Assembly (NCBI GenBank): GCA_903863935.1
Contig: CAIPDV010000026.1
Span: 25,515 to 89,514 of the forward strand
Reading direction: 5' to 3'
Source: an uncultured Bacteroidota bacterium
GTDB taxonomy: Bacteria; Bacteroidota; Bacteroidia; JABEUT01
Length of the DNA: 64,000 nt
The notes beneath the pieces were generated by a model. The model was not told the origin of the DNA and did not search any database. It saw only the letters and a program-made list of their open reading frames with translations. Both the position numbers and the translations under genes were made by a program. This document shows, one piece after another, positions 9,086 through 19,125 of the stretch (position 1 is its first letter; every line of letters begins with the position of its first letter).

Positions 9086-9415
9086 TTACATAAACCCCAA
9101 CTCCAACTGAGCTACTTCGCTCATCATTTCTTTTTCCCAGGGCGGGTCAAAGGTAAGTTCTATTCTAGCGCTGGTAACACCTTCCAAATCTTTTATCTTT
9201 TGTTCAACCTCTACAGGCAGTGATTCTGCCACAGGGCATGAAGGAGATGTAAGTGTCATAGTAACTACAACATCATTTGTTTCGTTTACGTTCACTTCAT
9301 AAATAAGGCCGAGTTCCCATATATCTACAGGTATTTCAGGGTCATAACAGGTTTTAAGCATGTCAATTACTTTCGTGCTCAATTCCTCGTTTTTACTGTT
9401 GATTACGGCTGCCAT
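9086..9415 (-). CDS. DUF59 / MIP18-family iron-sulfur assembly protein (SufT-like)
   Basis: A 109-residue member of the DUF59 family, which helps mature iron-sulfur proteins. Diagnostic motifs are CYDPEIPVDIWELGLIY and LTSPSCPVAESLP, the latter carrying the conserved Cys of the family. It is the last gene of the SUF operon, separated from sufE by a short repeat-filled spacer, and its position matches other Bacteroidota SUF operons. It converges with the Mrr-like gene, whose stop is 11 bp away. Confidence 0.9.
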   Translation of the reverse strand: MAAVINSKNEELSTKVIDMLKTCYDPEIPVDIWELGLIYEVNVNETNDVVVTMTLTSPSCPVAESLPVEVEQKIKDLEGVTSARIELTFDPPWEKEMMSEVAQLELGFM

Positions 9416-9450
9416 TATTCCTAATTCCTAATTTTTAATTCCTAATTCCC
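9416..9450. repeat. Low-complexity spacer of ATTCCTA words
   Basis: The spacer between sufE and the DUF59 gene consists of ATTCCTAATTCCTA, ATTTTTA and ATTCCTAATTCC. The sufE stop (9428-9430) lies inside it, so the last codons of SufE (GIKN) are repeat-encoded. Confidence 0.6.
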
Positions 9451-9856
9451 GATGCGCCAAAGCATCGAGCTTGATTTGTTTTATCATAGCGGTAAGTCCA
9501 TTGGAGCGGGTAGGGGATAGATGTTCATGCAGGCCTATCTTATCTATAAAACGAATATCGGCACTAATTATTTCTTCAGGTGTATGGTCTGAAAAAACCC
9601 TAATTACCAATCCCACCAGGCCTTTTGTAATAATTGCATCGCTGTCTGCCGAATAAATTATTTTACCATCTTTCAATTCTGAATGCAACCACACTTTACT
9701 TTGGCAACCTTTTATTTCATGCGCTTCGTCTTTATATTTCTCATCAATCTTAGGTACAGAATTTCCTATCTCTATAATATGTTCGTATTTCTCCATCCAG
9801 TCGCCAAAGATTTCAAACTCTTCTACAATTTCATTTTCTGTTTCTTCAATTCTCAT
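9428..9856 (-). CDS. sufE: Cysteine desulfuration protein SufE
   Basis: Accepts persulfide sulfur from SufS and passes it to the SufBCD scaffold. The 142 residues are normal for the family. The active-site Cys is Cys51 in the EIKGCQSKVW motif, and the C-terminal LSPTRSNGLTAMIKQIK block is typical. It begins 3 bp after the sufS stop, so the two partner proteins are translationally close. The final residues are encoded by the low-complexity spacer that follows. Confidence 0.95.
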   Translation of the reverse strand: MRIEETENEIVEEFEIFGDWMEKYEHIIEIGNSVPKIDEKYKDEAHEIKGCQSKVWLHSELKDGKIIYSADSDAIITKGLVGLVIRVFSDHTPEEIISADIRFIDKIGLHEHLSPTRSNGLTAMIKQIKLDALAHRELGIKN

Positions 9857-9859
9857 AAT

Positions 9860-11110
9860 CTACTTCAACATACTTATAGCTTTGTTAAGAGCTCTCACAA
9901 AAATATCAATCTCCTCAAAGGTATTATAAAATGCAAAGGAAGCGCGAACAGTTCCGGGTATTTTATAAAAATCTATTAGTGGCTGTGTGCAGTGGTGCCC
10001 TGTGCGAACTGCCACTCCCTGCTTATCCAGTAATATTCCTATATCCGAAGGATGGAGCCCATCTATAACAAAAGAGATAACACTTGTCTTGTGCTTTGCG
10101 GTCCCAATAATTTTTAACCCTTGTATTTTTTCTAACTTTTCGGTTGCATATAATAGCAAATCGTTTTCATGTTTTGCAATTTTATCCAGTCCAATTTCGT
10201 TCACATAATCTATAGCATTTGCCAAAACTATTGATGCTTCAATATTTGGTGTTCCTGCTTCAAATCGTAACGGAGCATCATTATAAGTTGTCTTTTCAAG
10301 GGTTACTTGTTTAATCATTTCTCCACCTCCCTGGTAGGGTGGCATTTGATTCAGCCATTTACTTTTTCCATACAATACACCTATACCGGTTGGCCCAAAA
10401 AGTTTATGCCCGGAGAAGCAATAAAAATCTACATCCAGTTTTTTTACATCCACTTTCATGTGAGGAACGGCCTGTGCTCCATCTAACAAAACAGGAATAT
10501 TTTTTGCGTGTGCCAATTCAATTATTTCTCGAACAGGATTTATAGTCCCTAACGTATTCGATACATGATTCACAGCCACCAGTTTGGTTTTGGCAGAAAG
10601 CAATTTTTTATACTCCTCTATTTTCAATTCACCTTCGTGAGTAATGGGAATTACTTTCAAAGTTGCATTTTTCCGTTCGCAAAGCATCTGCCATGGCACA
10701 ATGTTCGAGTGATGCTCCATGTGAGAAATGATAATTTCATCTCCGCTTTTTACAAATGCTTCACCATAAGAAAACGCCACAAGGTTAATAGCTTCAGTAG
10801 TTCCACGAGTGAAAATAATTTCTTCGTGAGATGCATTTAAGTGCGCTGCTATAGTTTTTCTGGATGCTTCAAACTCATTTGTAGCTTTGTTGCTAAGGTA
10901 GTGTATACCGCGATGTACATTGCTATTGGTCTCCTTATAATATTCCTGAATTGCATCAAGAACAACCAACGGTTTTTGCGAAGTAGCAGCGTTATCAAAG
11001 TAAACTATCGGTTGCCCATGAACCTTGGTATGAAGAATTGGAAAATCCTTGCGGATGGCTTCTACATCCAGTTCTTTATTTAATTCTTTAGATTTTACAG
11101 CAATATCCAT
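9860..11110 (-). CDS. sufS: Cysteine desulfurase SufS
   Basis: PLP-dependent enzyme that abstracts sulfur from L-cysteine for iron-sulfur cluster assembly. The 416-residue product has the NAATSQKP cofactor loop, the HHSNIVPW block, the PLP Lys236 in CFSGHKLFGP, and the catalytic Cys374 in RTGHHCTQPL. The RTGHHC context is that of the SufS (group II) type, which depends on SufE, and sufE follows 3 bp downstream. It sits 9 bp after sufD in the operon. Confidence 0.97.
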   Translation of the reverse strand: MDIAVKSKELNKELDVEAIRKDFPILHTKVHGQPIVYFDNAATSQKPLVVLDAIQEYYKETNSNVHRGIHYLSNKATNEFEASRKTIAAHLNASHEEIIFTRGTTEAINLVAFSYGEAFVKSGDEIIISHMEHHSNIVPWQMLCERKNATLKVIPITHEGELKIEEYKKLLSAKTKLVAVNHVSNTLGTINPVREIIELAHAKNIPVLLDGAQAVPHMKVDVKKLDVDFYCFSGHKLFGPTGIGVLYGKSKWLNQMPPYQGGGEMIKQVTLEKTTYNDAPLRFEAGTPNIEASIVLANAIDYVNEIGLDKIAKHENDLLLYATEKLEKIQGLKIIGTAKHKTSVISFVIDGLHPSDIGILLDKQGVAVRTGHHCTQPLIDFYKIPGTVRASFAFYNTFEEIDIFVRALNKAISMLK

Positions 11111-11119
11111 AGTGAAAAA

Positions 11120-12472
11120 TTATTGGATATTCTCTTCTATTTTCTGCTCAATGAGCGTTCTGAAAGCCTCGTTTTTGATGGTATTGCTTACTTCTTTTGC
11201 AAACGATTGCAACAAAATATTTTTTGCCAGTTTTTCATTCAGTCCCCTGGAACGCATGTAAAATAAAGCTTCTTCATTCAACTTGCCTGTCGTTGTTCCA
11301 TGTGTGCAACGAACATCATCGGCGTAGATTTCTAATTGCGGTTTTGTGTTGATGGTGGACTTATCTCCCATCAAAATATTTTTGTTGGATTGATATGCGT
11401 TGGTCTTTTGTGCATCACGATATACCAATATTTTTCCGTTGAAAACACCGGTAGCATTATCTGCAATAACGCCTTTGTAAAGCTCATTGCTCATGCAATT
11501 GGGTGCACGGTGTTCTACCATGGTATGGTTATCGGTATGGCAATTTTCCTTTACAATAAATAATCCATTCAAATGCACTTCTGCATTTTCCCCATTAATA
11601 AAAATCGTAGGGTCGTTACGAACCATGCCGCCATTCAAGGATATTGCAACACTATTCATGTGGCTTCCGGTATTTACAGTGAAGTGCCTAACATCATTGC
11701 GTTGCGATAAAATATCTTCGTCTTGCAGAATATAATTCTCTAATGAAGCATTGTCCTCAATAATAAATTCAGTTGCAGAATTGGTGAATGTTTTTCCGTT
11801 ATGATTAACGGAGTGATACGATTCAATAAGCGTTAATTCTGAATTCTTGTGCAAATAAACCAAGTGCCTGGGATTGAAAAAACTCTTCGCTTCAGCCGTG
11901 CAAATGTTGGCAATTTGTATAGGTATAGGACATGAAAAATTCTCAGGTATGCTAATGAAAATACCATCACCGGCAAGGGCTGTATTTAGCATCGTCATTG
12001 GATTGGTGGTTTTTTCCAATCCCGCGTTAAATTGTTTTATTGCTACTTCATTTCCTTCTTCCAAGGCTTTGAATAAGCTCTTAATGGTTACTTCTTTTGG
12101 AAGGTTTTTCAAGCGGGAATATTCAGGAACATATTTGCCATTTATGAGTACTACCGAAACAAATTCATCGGTCAATAAATTCTCTATTTCACCTTCTGTA
12201 AGGCTTGCAGAACCATTTTTAGCTGCGTAATCATCCTGCAGGTAAGAACGGATATTGGTGTATTTAAAATCCTCTGTCTTCTTTGTCGGGAGTCCAACAG
12301 CTGTAAAGTTTTCTTTCGCTTTCTCTTGAACACCCTTTATAATATTACCCGTTTCAGTTAAGCGAGTACCAACTTCATCTATCCACTTATTCAGAAGGCT
12401 GTTATTTTTGATGACTTCGGCTTCGCCCAAAGCACCACGGCTGATATTTGTCTTTGCGGTTACTAGTTCCAT
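11120..12472 (-). CDS. sufD: Fe-S cluster assembly protein SufD
   Basis: Scaffold subunit of the SufBCD complex. The 450-residue product has the beta-helix core shared with SufB, with conserved blocks around TNSATEFIIEDNASLENYILQ, a run with GGMVRNDPTIFING, and the C-terminal RCTHGTTTGKLNEEALFYMRSRG, whose His is the one implicated in cluster assembly in SufD. It lies 6 bp after sufC and is followed by sufS. Confidence 0.95.
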   Translation of the reverse strand: MELVTAKTNISRGALGEAEVIKNNSLLNKWIDEVGTRLTETGNIIKGVQEKAKENFTAVGLPTKKTEDFKYTNIRSYLQDDYAAKNGSASLTEGEIENLLTDEFVSVVLINGKYVPEYSRLKNLPKEVTIKSLFKALEEGNEVAIKQFNAGLEKTTNPMTMLNTALAGDGIFISIPENFSCPIPIQIANICTAEAKSFFNPRHLVYLHKNSELTLIESYHSVNHNGKTFTNSATEFIIEDNASLENYILQDEDILSQRNDVRHFTVNTGSHMNSVAISLNGGMVRNDPTIFINGENAEVHLNGLFIVKENCHTDNHTMVEHRAPNCMSNELYKGVIADNATGVFNGKILVYRDAQKTNAYQSNKNILMGDKSTINTKPQLEIYADDVRCTHGTTTGKLNEEALFYMRSRGLNEKLAKNILLQSFAKEVSNTIKNEAFRTLIEQKIEENIQ

Positions 12473-12478
12473 TTCGTG

Positions 12479-13240
12479 TTATACTGCGAGTTCCGAAAAT
12501 TCTTTCTTAATCCAATCATAACCTTTTCCCTCCAGTTCCAACGCCAATTCTCTGGTACCTGATTTTACAATCCTTCCTTGATAAAGCACATGCACAAAAT
12601 CAGGAACGATATATTCTAACAGGCGTTGGTAGTGCGTGATTACAACAAATGCGTTTTCTTTGGTTCGGAGTTTATTTACGCCGGTTGCAACAATGCGTAA
12701 TGCATCAATATCAAGTCCTGAATCGGTTTCATCAAGTATAGCAAGCGATGGCTCTAACATCGCCATCTGAAAAATTTCATTGCGTTTTTTTTCTCCGCCG
12801 GAAAATCCTTCATTTACCGAACGGCCTGTCAGATTGGCTTCAATCTCCACAACCTTCTGTTTTTCCTTCAGTATTTTCAGGAAATCTTTTGCTTCCATAG
12901 GTGGAAGTCCACGATACTGGCGAATTTCGCTGATAGCTGTTTTCAAAAAGTTAATGGTGCTCACTCCCGGAATTTCCACCGGATATTGAAAGGCAAGGAA
13001 CATTCCTTCCTTAGCTCTTTCATCTGGTGATAGTTCCAGCATATCTTTTCCGTTGAAGGTGATAGAACCACCATCAACAGTATAATCTTCTTTGCCAGCA
13101 ATTACAGAAGCAAGGGTACTTTTACCTGAACCATTCGGGCCCATGATTGCATGTACCTCTCCCTTTTTAACTGTCAGGTTAAGTCCTTTTAATATTTGTT
13201 TCCCTTCTACAGAGACTTTTAAATCTTTTATTTCTAACAT
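12479..13240 (-). CDS. sufC: SUF ATPase SufC
   Basis: ABC-type ATPase of the SufBCD scaffold, 253 residues. Walker A is GPNGSGKST (34-42), the signature is [10 protein letters not shown] in which the expected Gln is replaced as is usual for SufC, and Walker B/D-loop is [16 protein letters not shown]. The Q-loop region [12 protein letters not shown] is characteristic of SufC rather than transport ATPases. It lies between sufB and sufD. Confidence 0.97.
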   Translation of the reverse strand: MLEIKDLKVSVEGKQILKGLNLTVKKGEVHAIMGPNGSGKSTLASVIAGKEDYTVDGGSITFNGKDMLELSPDERAKEGMFLAFQYPVEIPGVSTINFLKTAISEIRQYRGLPPMEAKDFLKILKEKQKVVEIEANLTGRSVNEGFSGGEKKRNEIFQMAMLEPSLAILDETDSGLDIDALRIVATGVNKLRTKENAFVVITHYQRLLEYIVPDFVHVLYQGRIVKSGTRELALELEGKGYDWIKKEFSELAV

Positions 13241-13275
13241 TTCCGTAATTCGTATTTTTTTAATTCGTATTTTTC
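13241..13275. repeat. Low-complexity spacer of AATTCGTA words
   Basis: The sufB-sufC spacer contains two near-identical units, GTAATTCGTATTTTT and TTAATTCGTATTTTT, and resembles other word-filled spacers in this window. No regulatory meaning is evident. Confidence 0.55.
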
Positions 13276-14721
13276 TTATCCAACGCTACCTTCCAGACTT
13301 ACTGCAAGCAACTTTTGAGCCTCTACAGCAAATTCCATAGGCAGTTTATTTAATACCTCACGGCAATATCCATTCACAATTAAACCGATTGCTTTTTCGG
13401 TATCAATACCTCGTTGATTGCAATAAAATATTTGGTCTTCTCCAATTTTCGAAGTAGTTGCTTCGTGTTCTACTTGTGCTGATTTATCATTAATTTCAAT
13501 GTAAGGGAAAGTATGCGCACCACAGTTATTACCCATCAGCAAGGAATCGCATTGGGAAAAATTACGTGCATTACTTGCACCTCTGTTCACCTTCACTAAT
13601 CCGCGATAACTATTGTTACTCTTGCCTGCAGCAATACCTTTTGAAACTATCGTACTCTTGGTATTTCTTCCCAGGTGAGTCATCTTAGTACCTGTATCTG
13701 CTTGTTGCATGTGATTAGTTACCGCAATGGAATAAAACTCGCCGACCGAATTATCGCCTTTCAAAATCACAGATGGATATTTCCAAGTAATGGCAGAGCC
13801 TGTCTCTACTTGTGTCCAGGAAATTTTAGCATTATTCCCCAAGCAAATTCCGCGTTTGGTAACAAAATTGTAGATACCACCCTTACCATCTTTATCACCG
13901 GGATACCAGTTTTGAACGGTTGAATATTTTACTTCTGCATCAGCATGCGAAACAATTTCTACCACTGCGGCATGTAATTGATTTTCGTCGCGCATAGGTG
14001 CTGTACAACCTTCCAGGTAACTAACATAAGCCCCTTCGTCTGCAATAATCAAGGTACGTTCAAACTGCCCTGTGCCTGCGGTGTTAATACGGAAATAAGT
14101 TGAAAGTTCCATTGGGCAGCGAACGCCTTTCGGTATGTAGCAGAACGAACCATCACTAAAAACGGCTGCATTAAGCGCAGCAAAATAGTTATCGGTATAA
14201 GGCACTACTGATCCCATATATTTCTTAATCAATTCAGGATGTTCCTTCACAGCTTCGCTAAAAGAACAGAATATAATTCCAAGTTTTGAAAGGCTTTCTT
14301 TAAAAGTAGTCTTAACCGAAACACTGTCAATTACTGCATCTACAGCTACACCTGATAATCTCTTTTGTTCCAAAAGTGATATCCCCAATTTTTCAAATGT
14401 TCGAAGCAACTCAGGATCCACTTCATCCAGACTTTTGATTTCTTTAGGTTTTTTAGGAGCAGAGTAATAACTAATGTTTTGATAATTGATGAGCGGGTAG
14501 TGCAAATGAGCCCAATGCGGTTCTTTCATGGTCAACCAATGACGGAAAGCCTTCAGACGGTACTCCAGCATAAAATCAGGTTCCCCTTTCTTGGTCGAAA
14601 TGAAACGTACAACGTCCTCATTCAGGCCCGGGGGAAGGGTATCTGACTCTATATCACTGGTAAAGCCATATTTATATTCGCCTTGGACGAATTCTTCTAA
14701 TATTTCGTTTGAACCGCTCAT
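13276..14721 (-). CDS. sufB: Fe-S cluster assembly protein SufB
   Basis: Main scaffold protein of the SUF system. At 481 residues it matches the family. Recognisable blocks are [69 protein letters not shown], and the C-terminal [22 protein letters not shown] holding the conserved Cys and Glu. It precedes sufC and follows a sufA-like gene from which it is separated by an 80-bp repeat-filled spacer. Confidence 0.97.
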   Translation of the reverse strand: MSGSNEILEEFVQGEYKYGFTSDIESDTLPPGLNEDVVRFISTKKGEPDFMLEYRLKAFRHWLTMKEPHWAHLHYPLINYQNISYYSAPKKPKEIKSLDEVDPELLRTFEKLGISLLEQKRLSGVAVDAVIDSVSVKTTFKESLSKLGIIFCSFSEAVKEHPELIKKYMGSVVPYTDNYFAALNAAVFSDGSFCYIPKGVRCPMELSTYFRINTAGTGQFERTLIIADEGAYVSYLEGCTAPMRDENQLHAAVVEIVSHADAEVKYSTVQNWYPGDKDGKGGIYNFVTKRGICLGNNAKISWTQVETGSAITWKYPSVILKGDNSVGEFYSIAVTNHMQQADTGTKMTHLGRNTKSTIVSKGIAAGKSNNSYRGLVKVNRGASNARNFSQCDSLLMGNNCGAHTFPYIEINDKSAQVEHEATTSKIGEDQIFYCNQRGIDTEKAIGLIVNGYCREVLNKLPMEFAVEAQKLLAVSLEGSVG

Positions 14722-14726
14722 TTTTT

Positions 14727-14798
14727 AGTTATGAGTTATGAATTATGAGTTATGAATGTGAGTTTATGGTAATAACTCATAACTAATAATTTATAACT
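14727..14798. repeat. Inverted-repeat spacer of GTTATGA words
   Basis: Between sufA-like and sufB lie direct repeats of AGTTATGAGTTATGAATT (from 14727) followed by the complementary AATAACTCATAACT at 771-784 of this kilobase (14771-14784). The arms could pair and form a hairpin between the first and second SUF genes, possibly affecting relative transcript levels; that is inference. Confidence 0.7.
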
Positions 14799-14801
14799 GT
14801 G

Positions 14802-15128
14802 TTATACTGCGAAGCTATCTCCGCAGCTGCAAGTACGGCTCGCGTTTGGGTTATTAAAGCTGAATCCTTTGCCGTTTAGTCCTCCGCTAAAGTCTAATTC
14901 GGTACCTACCAGGTACAGGAAACTTTTACGGTCAACTACTAACTTAACCCCTTTATCTTCAAATACTTTATCTTCAGGTTTCAGGGTAGTGTCAAAGGTC
15001 ATTTTATAGGACAAGCCCGAGCATCCTCCGCTTTCTACACCTACGCGTACAAAGCTGTCTGTCGGGGAGTTAGCTTCCTTCATCAGGTCGTCTAACTTAT
15101 GTTTTGCTGTTTCCGATACTGTTATCAT
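14802..15128 (-). CDS. sufA: A-type iron-sulfur carrier protein (SufA/IscA/ErpA family)
   Basis: 108-residue A-type carrier that delivers Fe-S clusters to target enzymes. The three cluster-binding cysteines are present: Cys36 in ESGGCSGLSY, and Cys100 and Cys102 in the C-terminal RTCSCGDSF. It is the first gene of the SUF operon in this window. The exact subgroup (SufA versus ErpA) cannot be decided from the sequence alone, so the symbol follows context. Confidence 0.88.
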   Translation of the reverse strand: MITVSETAKHKLDDLMKEANSPTDSFVRVGVESGGCSGLSYKMTFDTTLKPEDKVFEDKGVKLVVDRKSFLYLVGTELDFSGGLNGKGFSFNNPNASRTCSCGDSFAV

Positions 15129-15182
15129 AATAGGGTATATTCTAATTACAGCGCAAAGTTACGAAAACTTGACGAAATATAG

Positions 15183-15210
15183 TATATAAAGACAAGGGTA
15201 TCTTTATATA
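15183..15210. promoter_or_regulatory. Perfect 10-bp inverted repeat in the SUF / S53 intergenic region
   Basis: TATATAAAGA, an 8-base spacer CAAGGGTA, then TCTTTATATA, located 55 bp upstream of the sufA-like start in the divergent region before the S53 protease. It could be an operator for the SUF operon or a hairpin. It does not resemble a known Fur or IscR box well enough to name. Confidence 0.4.
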
Positions 15211-15385
15211 GATAACAGGACCCTGAAACCCTTACTTATATAGGGTGTTAGTAGTTTACTGAAATTATCATGCAATCTTTACAAATTTCCTGTTTAATTT
15301 GCATATAATATTCCCTTATTATCGTGAAAGGAAGGGGCGCGGAATCCGAAAAGCGGAAGAGTAGGGCAAGTAATAAAGTGAACAG

Positions 15386-17035
15386 ATGAGTATAAAAGAC
15401 AAGATTCCAATTCCTGAGTTATATGTACCTCTTAAGGGAAGTGAGCGCCGTCCGTCAATTGAAGCAAAAAATCTGGGACCTGCTGATGCAGAAGAAACGA
15501 TTAACGTCACAATCGTATTACGTCGGAGAATTGATGGCCCAAAATTTCCTGATTTCGACCACTTTGCTAAAACTCCCCCAAAAAATCAAAAACGTTTAAG
15601 TTCTGCGGAGTTTGCTCTGAAATATGGAGCGCATCAAAATGATGTTGACAAGGTAGTTGAATTTGCCAATGGTGCGAACCTTAAAGTTGTTGAAATACAT
15701 CATGCCCGCCGAACGGTTATTATTTCAGGAACTATTGCCCAAATGAATTCTGCTTTTAAGGTGGTACTTACCAGGTATGAACACAAAACAACCAACCTCA
15801 CAGGAACTCAGGCAAAAAATGAAACCTATCGGGGTCGGGACGGATTTATACATATACCTCTTGAACTAACGGAAATAATAATGGGAGTTTTTGGCTTGGA
15901 TAACAGGGGAATTACAAAACGAAATTATCCCGGGGATCCGGAAAATACCGGCAAAATAAGTATGGAGCAGGTTATGAAGCTCTATAATTTCCCAACTAAT
16001 TCAGCCAAAGGGCAAACCATTGGTATTGTGTCGGAAGGAGGCTACCATCCCGCAGATATAAGCAGTACACTTTCCGGCAAACCTCCTAAAATTATCGAGG
16101 TTAATATTAATGCCTCCAACGATCAATCCGTTGATGATATTGAAACCACTCAGGATATTTGCATTGCCGCTGCTGCAGCACCCGGGGCCGATATTGCAGT
16201 ATACTTTACTACCGACGACCAGGGAGGGTGGGTTAACTTGCTGAATCGAGTTATTCACCCCGATGAGGGGGATCCTATTTGTTATGTTTTATCCTCCAGT
16301 TTTTATGTGTTAGATAGTGATGATTTTGGATTACTCCCTCCTATAAGCCGCGATTGGATTAATGTTGTCCATATGTATTTTCAGGATGCCGCTATTCAAA
16401 ATGTAACCATTTGCGTGGCTTCCGGAGATAAAGGAACCGATTCGAAAATAGGTGACGGACATGCTCATGTTCAATATCCTGCCACCGATCCCTGGGTATT
16501 ATCAGTTGGCGGGACTACTATCGGTAATATTAAGGGTGATTCTTTTGATGAATGGGTTTGGAACGATGTTTTTAATGTTTCACACATTGGTGCAACAGGA
16601 GGAGGAGTAAGCGGAAATTTCCCGAGGCCTTCGTATCAGGATAATGCAGGGGTTCCGTCTTCACTTAACGACGGACATATAGGGCGTGGTGTTCCCGATG
16701 TGGCCGGCAATGCAAGCCCCAACAGTGGTTTTCCGGTTATTCTGGCAGGTAAGCCAAACGTAGGTTGTGGCACCAGTGCTTCGACACCGCTCTGGGCGGG
16801 GCTTGTAACTGTAATTAATGCTGCACTTGGTACCCCGGTTGGATATATCAATCCCTACATATATAATTTTAATTCACGTGGGTTTCGCCAGATTAGCGGG
16901 CCACCGGGACCTGCAAATAACGGGCTCAATAAAGTACCCGGATATCCTGCCGGAAAAGGATGGAATGCATGTACAGGTTGGGGTAGCCCGGATGGTGTGG
17001 CGTTGTTGAAGGAATTTGAAAAGTTGAATAGCTAA
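15386..17035 (+). CDS. S53 (sedolisin/kumamolisin) family serine-carboxyl peptidase
   Basis: 549-residue acid-type endopeptidase. The N-terminal third (about 30-190) is an activation prodomain (SSAEFALKYGAHQNDVDKV, VVLTRYEH). The catalytic domain has the family triad: Glu253 and Asp257 in DIETTQDI, and Ser464 in GCGTSASTP. The oxyanion Asp is in ASGDKGTDS, and the C-terminal TGWGSPDG is the usual calcium-site region. No signal peptide is visible (MSIKDKIPIPEL), as in kumamolisin-type enzymes, so its secretion route is unclear. It stands alone, divergent from the SUF operon. Confidence 0.92.
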   Translation: MSIKDKIPIPELYVPLKGSERRPSIEAKNLGPADAEETINVTIVLRRRIDGPKFPDFDHFAKTPPKNQKRLSSAEFALKYGAHQNDVDKVVEFANGANLKVVEIHHARRTVIISGTIAQMNSAFKVVLTRYEHKTTNLTGTQAKNETYRGRDGFIHIPLELTEIIMGVFGLDNRGITKRNYPGDPENTGKISMEQVMKLYNFPTNSAKGQTIGIVSEGGYHPADISSTLSGKPPKIIEVNINASNDQSVDDIETTQDICIAAAAAPGADIAVYFTTDDQGGWVNLLNRVIHPDEGDPICYVLSSSFYVLDSDDFGLLPPISRDWINVVHMYFQDAAIQNVTICVASGDKGTDSKIGDGHAHVQYPATDPWVLSVGGTTIGNIKGDSFDEWVWNDVFNVSHIGATGGGVSGNFPRPSYQDNAGVPSSLNDGHIGRGVPDVAGNASPNSGFPVILAGKPNVGCGTSASTPLWAGLVTVINAALGTPVGYINPYIYNFNSRGFRQISGPPGPANNGLNKVPGYPAGKGWNACTGWGSPDGVALLKEFEKLNS

Positions 17036-17158
17036 AATTGTTAGTCCTGCGAGGATTGAAGGATTCACCTCCTCCTTATTCCATTTATTTTACTTGCCCC
17101 TGTAAAGTTTAGTCGAGCACTTGATAATAATTACATTTGCTAACATTATTGTTATCAA

Positions 17159-19108
17159 ATGGGTCTGAAACAATTTATTTATTCAATAATATTCTTAACA
17201 TGTTTATTATTTAGTGCGACTGCACAAGATAAACGTGCACAAAAGTTGACAACTCGCATAGTTAGGAACTTGAAAACAGACAGTGAAAAAGTATACGCCA
17301 TACATAAGTGGATAATTACACATATACGATATGATTTTAAAAAGGAAGTAAGTAGTAATTATTCACGCATATCAATAAAACAAATATTACGCCACCGAAA
17401 GGCAATTTGCCTTGGGTATAGTGATTTGTTTAAAACCTTATGCAGCTGTGCAGGAATAAATTGTGTGGAAATTCCCGGGTATAATAAAGACATTTATGGG
17501 AACATAGGCGATCATTTTTACCTGGATGAACACGAATGGAATGCTGTCTATCTGAACAATGAGTGGAAGCTTGTGGACGTTTGCTGGGACGCTGGAAATA
17601 TTAAATATACCAGGCGGACATTCCTTGGTTTTTTTGTTTATTTATTCTCGCATGGAAAGCACGATCGTGTAAAATTTAAACCACATTTTGTTCAATGGCC
17701 CAATTATACGTATTATCTTAAATCAGGTATTTTTTTCAAAACCGACCATTTACCCTTAAATCCAATTTGGCAATTAACAAGTCCTATTACTTCCATTCAA
17801 CAATTTGCTATAGATAGCGCATATTATTACAAAAAATACAATTCTGGGAATGATACCTCGGGCCGGGCAGATGAATTGGAAATAAAAAGGAGGGAATATT
17901 TAAGTGAAGAAGATTCGGTAAGAGAATTATCGGATGGGTTTGTAGGATATAAGTTTAACTATCGGAATCATTATGGAATTGGTCAGGCATACTTTGAACT
18001 TTCCCGAAGGAAAATGCCCTTGATTGAAAAAAAACCGAAAGATACTGTTGCTATATTGAAACGATGCGATACGGTAATTAAATTGTTACAGAAAGCACAA
18101 ATGGAATCGGATAGCAATGTGTATTATTTGATGCAGCAAAAAGAAGAACTTACCAAAAACAACCTTAAAAAGAATACTATATTCAGGACTCAGCAAGAAG
18201 ATTTAAATGCAAGTACAATTGAAATAATTCACAAATTGAAACGTATAATTTATGAGTCCAGGGTTGATAAAAGCCGAGCAAAAAGAATTGCTTCTTCCAT
18301 AAATAAGCGATTGAGGGAAAGGGAAAAAAGCAAGAGTTTCTATTTTAAAAAGCCCCGGAAAATATCCGTTCCAGAAGATTCAATTAAGTACGCCGGAGAA
18401 TTGAAAAGTATAAACGACAGCATAAAATTTTACGATGCAGCAATTTCAAAAAAATATGGTGTTGTTGACAGCCTTTATCAAGCAAATACGAAATGTTCAA
18501 TTGCTTATAATGCCGCCTTGCCGGGCATTATTGATGAAGATTATTCAATTTCCTGGTGCCGCCTTTTTTACTTTGACGATCTTGACTATGAGATAAGGCA
18601 ACCTAAAGATAACCTGATGCTTTCCAAATTTAAGAATGATTCCCTTTTATATAATATGAAGCAGTTTTCCTTTACGCAATTTTTTGATGAACTGAAAAAA
18701 GCGGAAGAATTACTAAATGTACAATTTCGTAATTATTCACTTAAGATGCATATTTTAATTGAGTTAAAAGGTTCGTGTATGCCCTCGGATTCTCTTGATA
18801 AAAAATACGAACAAAACATGAAGCAAATGGAAAATTCCTATAATCTTCTCCAAATGAAACTACAAAATTGGGCGAGCGATTTTAATGTGTTAAGGGGAAA
18901 CTGTAAGCAGATGCAGGCCTCTACCAAAAAAGAATATAAAGCCTTTAAGCGGGAAACCAGGATTGAAAGAATTTTATATAAAGTTAGAAACAGGCATATT
19001 ATCAGCCACACATTCGGACTTCTACATGCCAATAACGTTCAATTCCGAAGTATTCCCTCCCGAATAAACAAGCTTTCTAATTATGAGAAAAAATTAGGGA
19101 AAAAATAA
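17159..19108 (+). CDS. Secreted transglutaminase-like protein with long coiled-coil C-terminus
   Basis: A 649-residue protein with an N-terminal signal peptide (hydrophobic IIFLTCLLFSATAQ). Residues about 30-145 form a transglutaminase-like/cysteine-protease fold with a complete triad: Cys84 (KAICLGYSDLF), His125 (DEHEWNAVYL), Asp140 (LVDVCWDAG). The segment TDSEKVYAIHKWIITHIRYD is typical of bacterial transglutaminase-like domains. From about residue 240 on the protein is Lys/Glu-rich, with predicted long helices and no family I recognise. It may cross-link or cleave envelope proteins or act as a structural factor; the substrate is unknown. Confidence 0.8.
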   Translation: MGLKQFIYSIIFLTCLLFSATAQDKRAQKLTTRIVRNLKTDSEKVYAIHKWIITHIRYDFKKEVSSNYSRISIKQILRHRKAICLGYSDLFKTLCSCAGINCVEIPGYNKDIYGNIGDHFYLDEHEWNAVYLNNEWKLVDVCWDAGNIKYTRRTFLGFFVYLFSHGKHDRVKFKPHFVQWPNYTYYLKSGIFFKTDHLPLNPIWQLTSPITSIQQFAIDSAYYYKKYNSGNDTSGRADELEIKRREYLSEEDSVRELSDGFVGYKFNYRNHYGIGQAYFELSRRKMPLIEKKPKDTVAILKRCDTVIKLLQKAQMESDSNVYYLMQQKEELTKNNLKKNTIFRTQQEDLNASTIEIIHKLKRIIYESRVDKSRAKRIASSINKRLREREKSKSFYFKKPRKISVPEDSIKYAGELKSINDSIKFYDAAISKKYGVVDSLYQANTKCSIAYNAALPGIIDEDYSISWCRLFYFDDLDYEIRQPKDNLMLSKFKNDSLLYNMKQFSFTQFFDELKKAEELLNVQFRNYSLKMHILIELKGSCMPSDSLDKKYEQNMKQMENSYNLLQMKLQNWASDFNVLRGNCKQMQASTKKEYKAFKRETRIERILYKVRNRHIISHTFGLLHANNVQFRSIPSRINKLSNYEKKLGKK

Positions 19109-19125
19109 AACAGTTGTTCTACCTT

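Noticed and set aside
16001-16258. Minus-strand frame antisense to the S53 protease
   Set aside because: It is a shadow of a gene with complete catalytic motifs.
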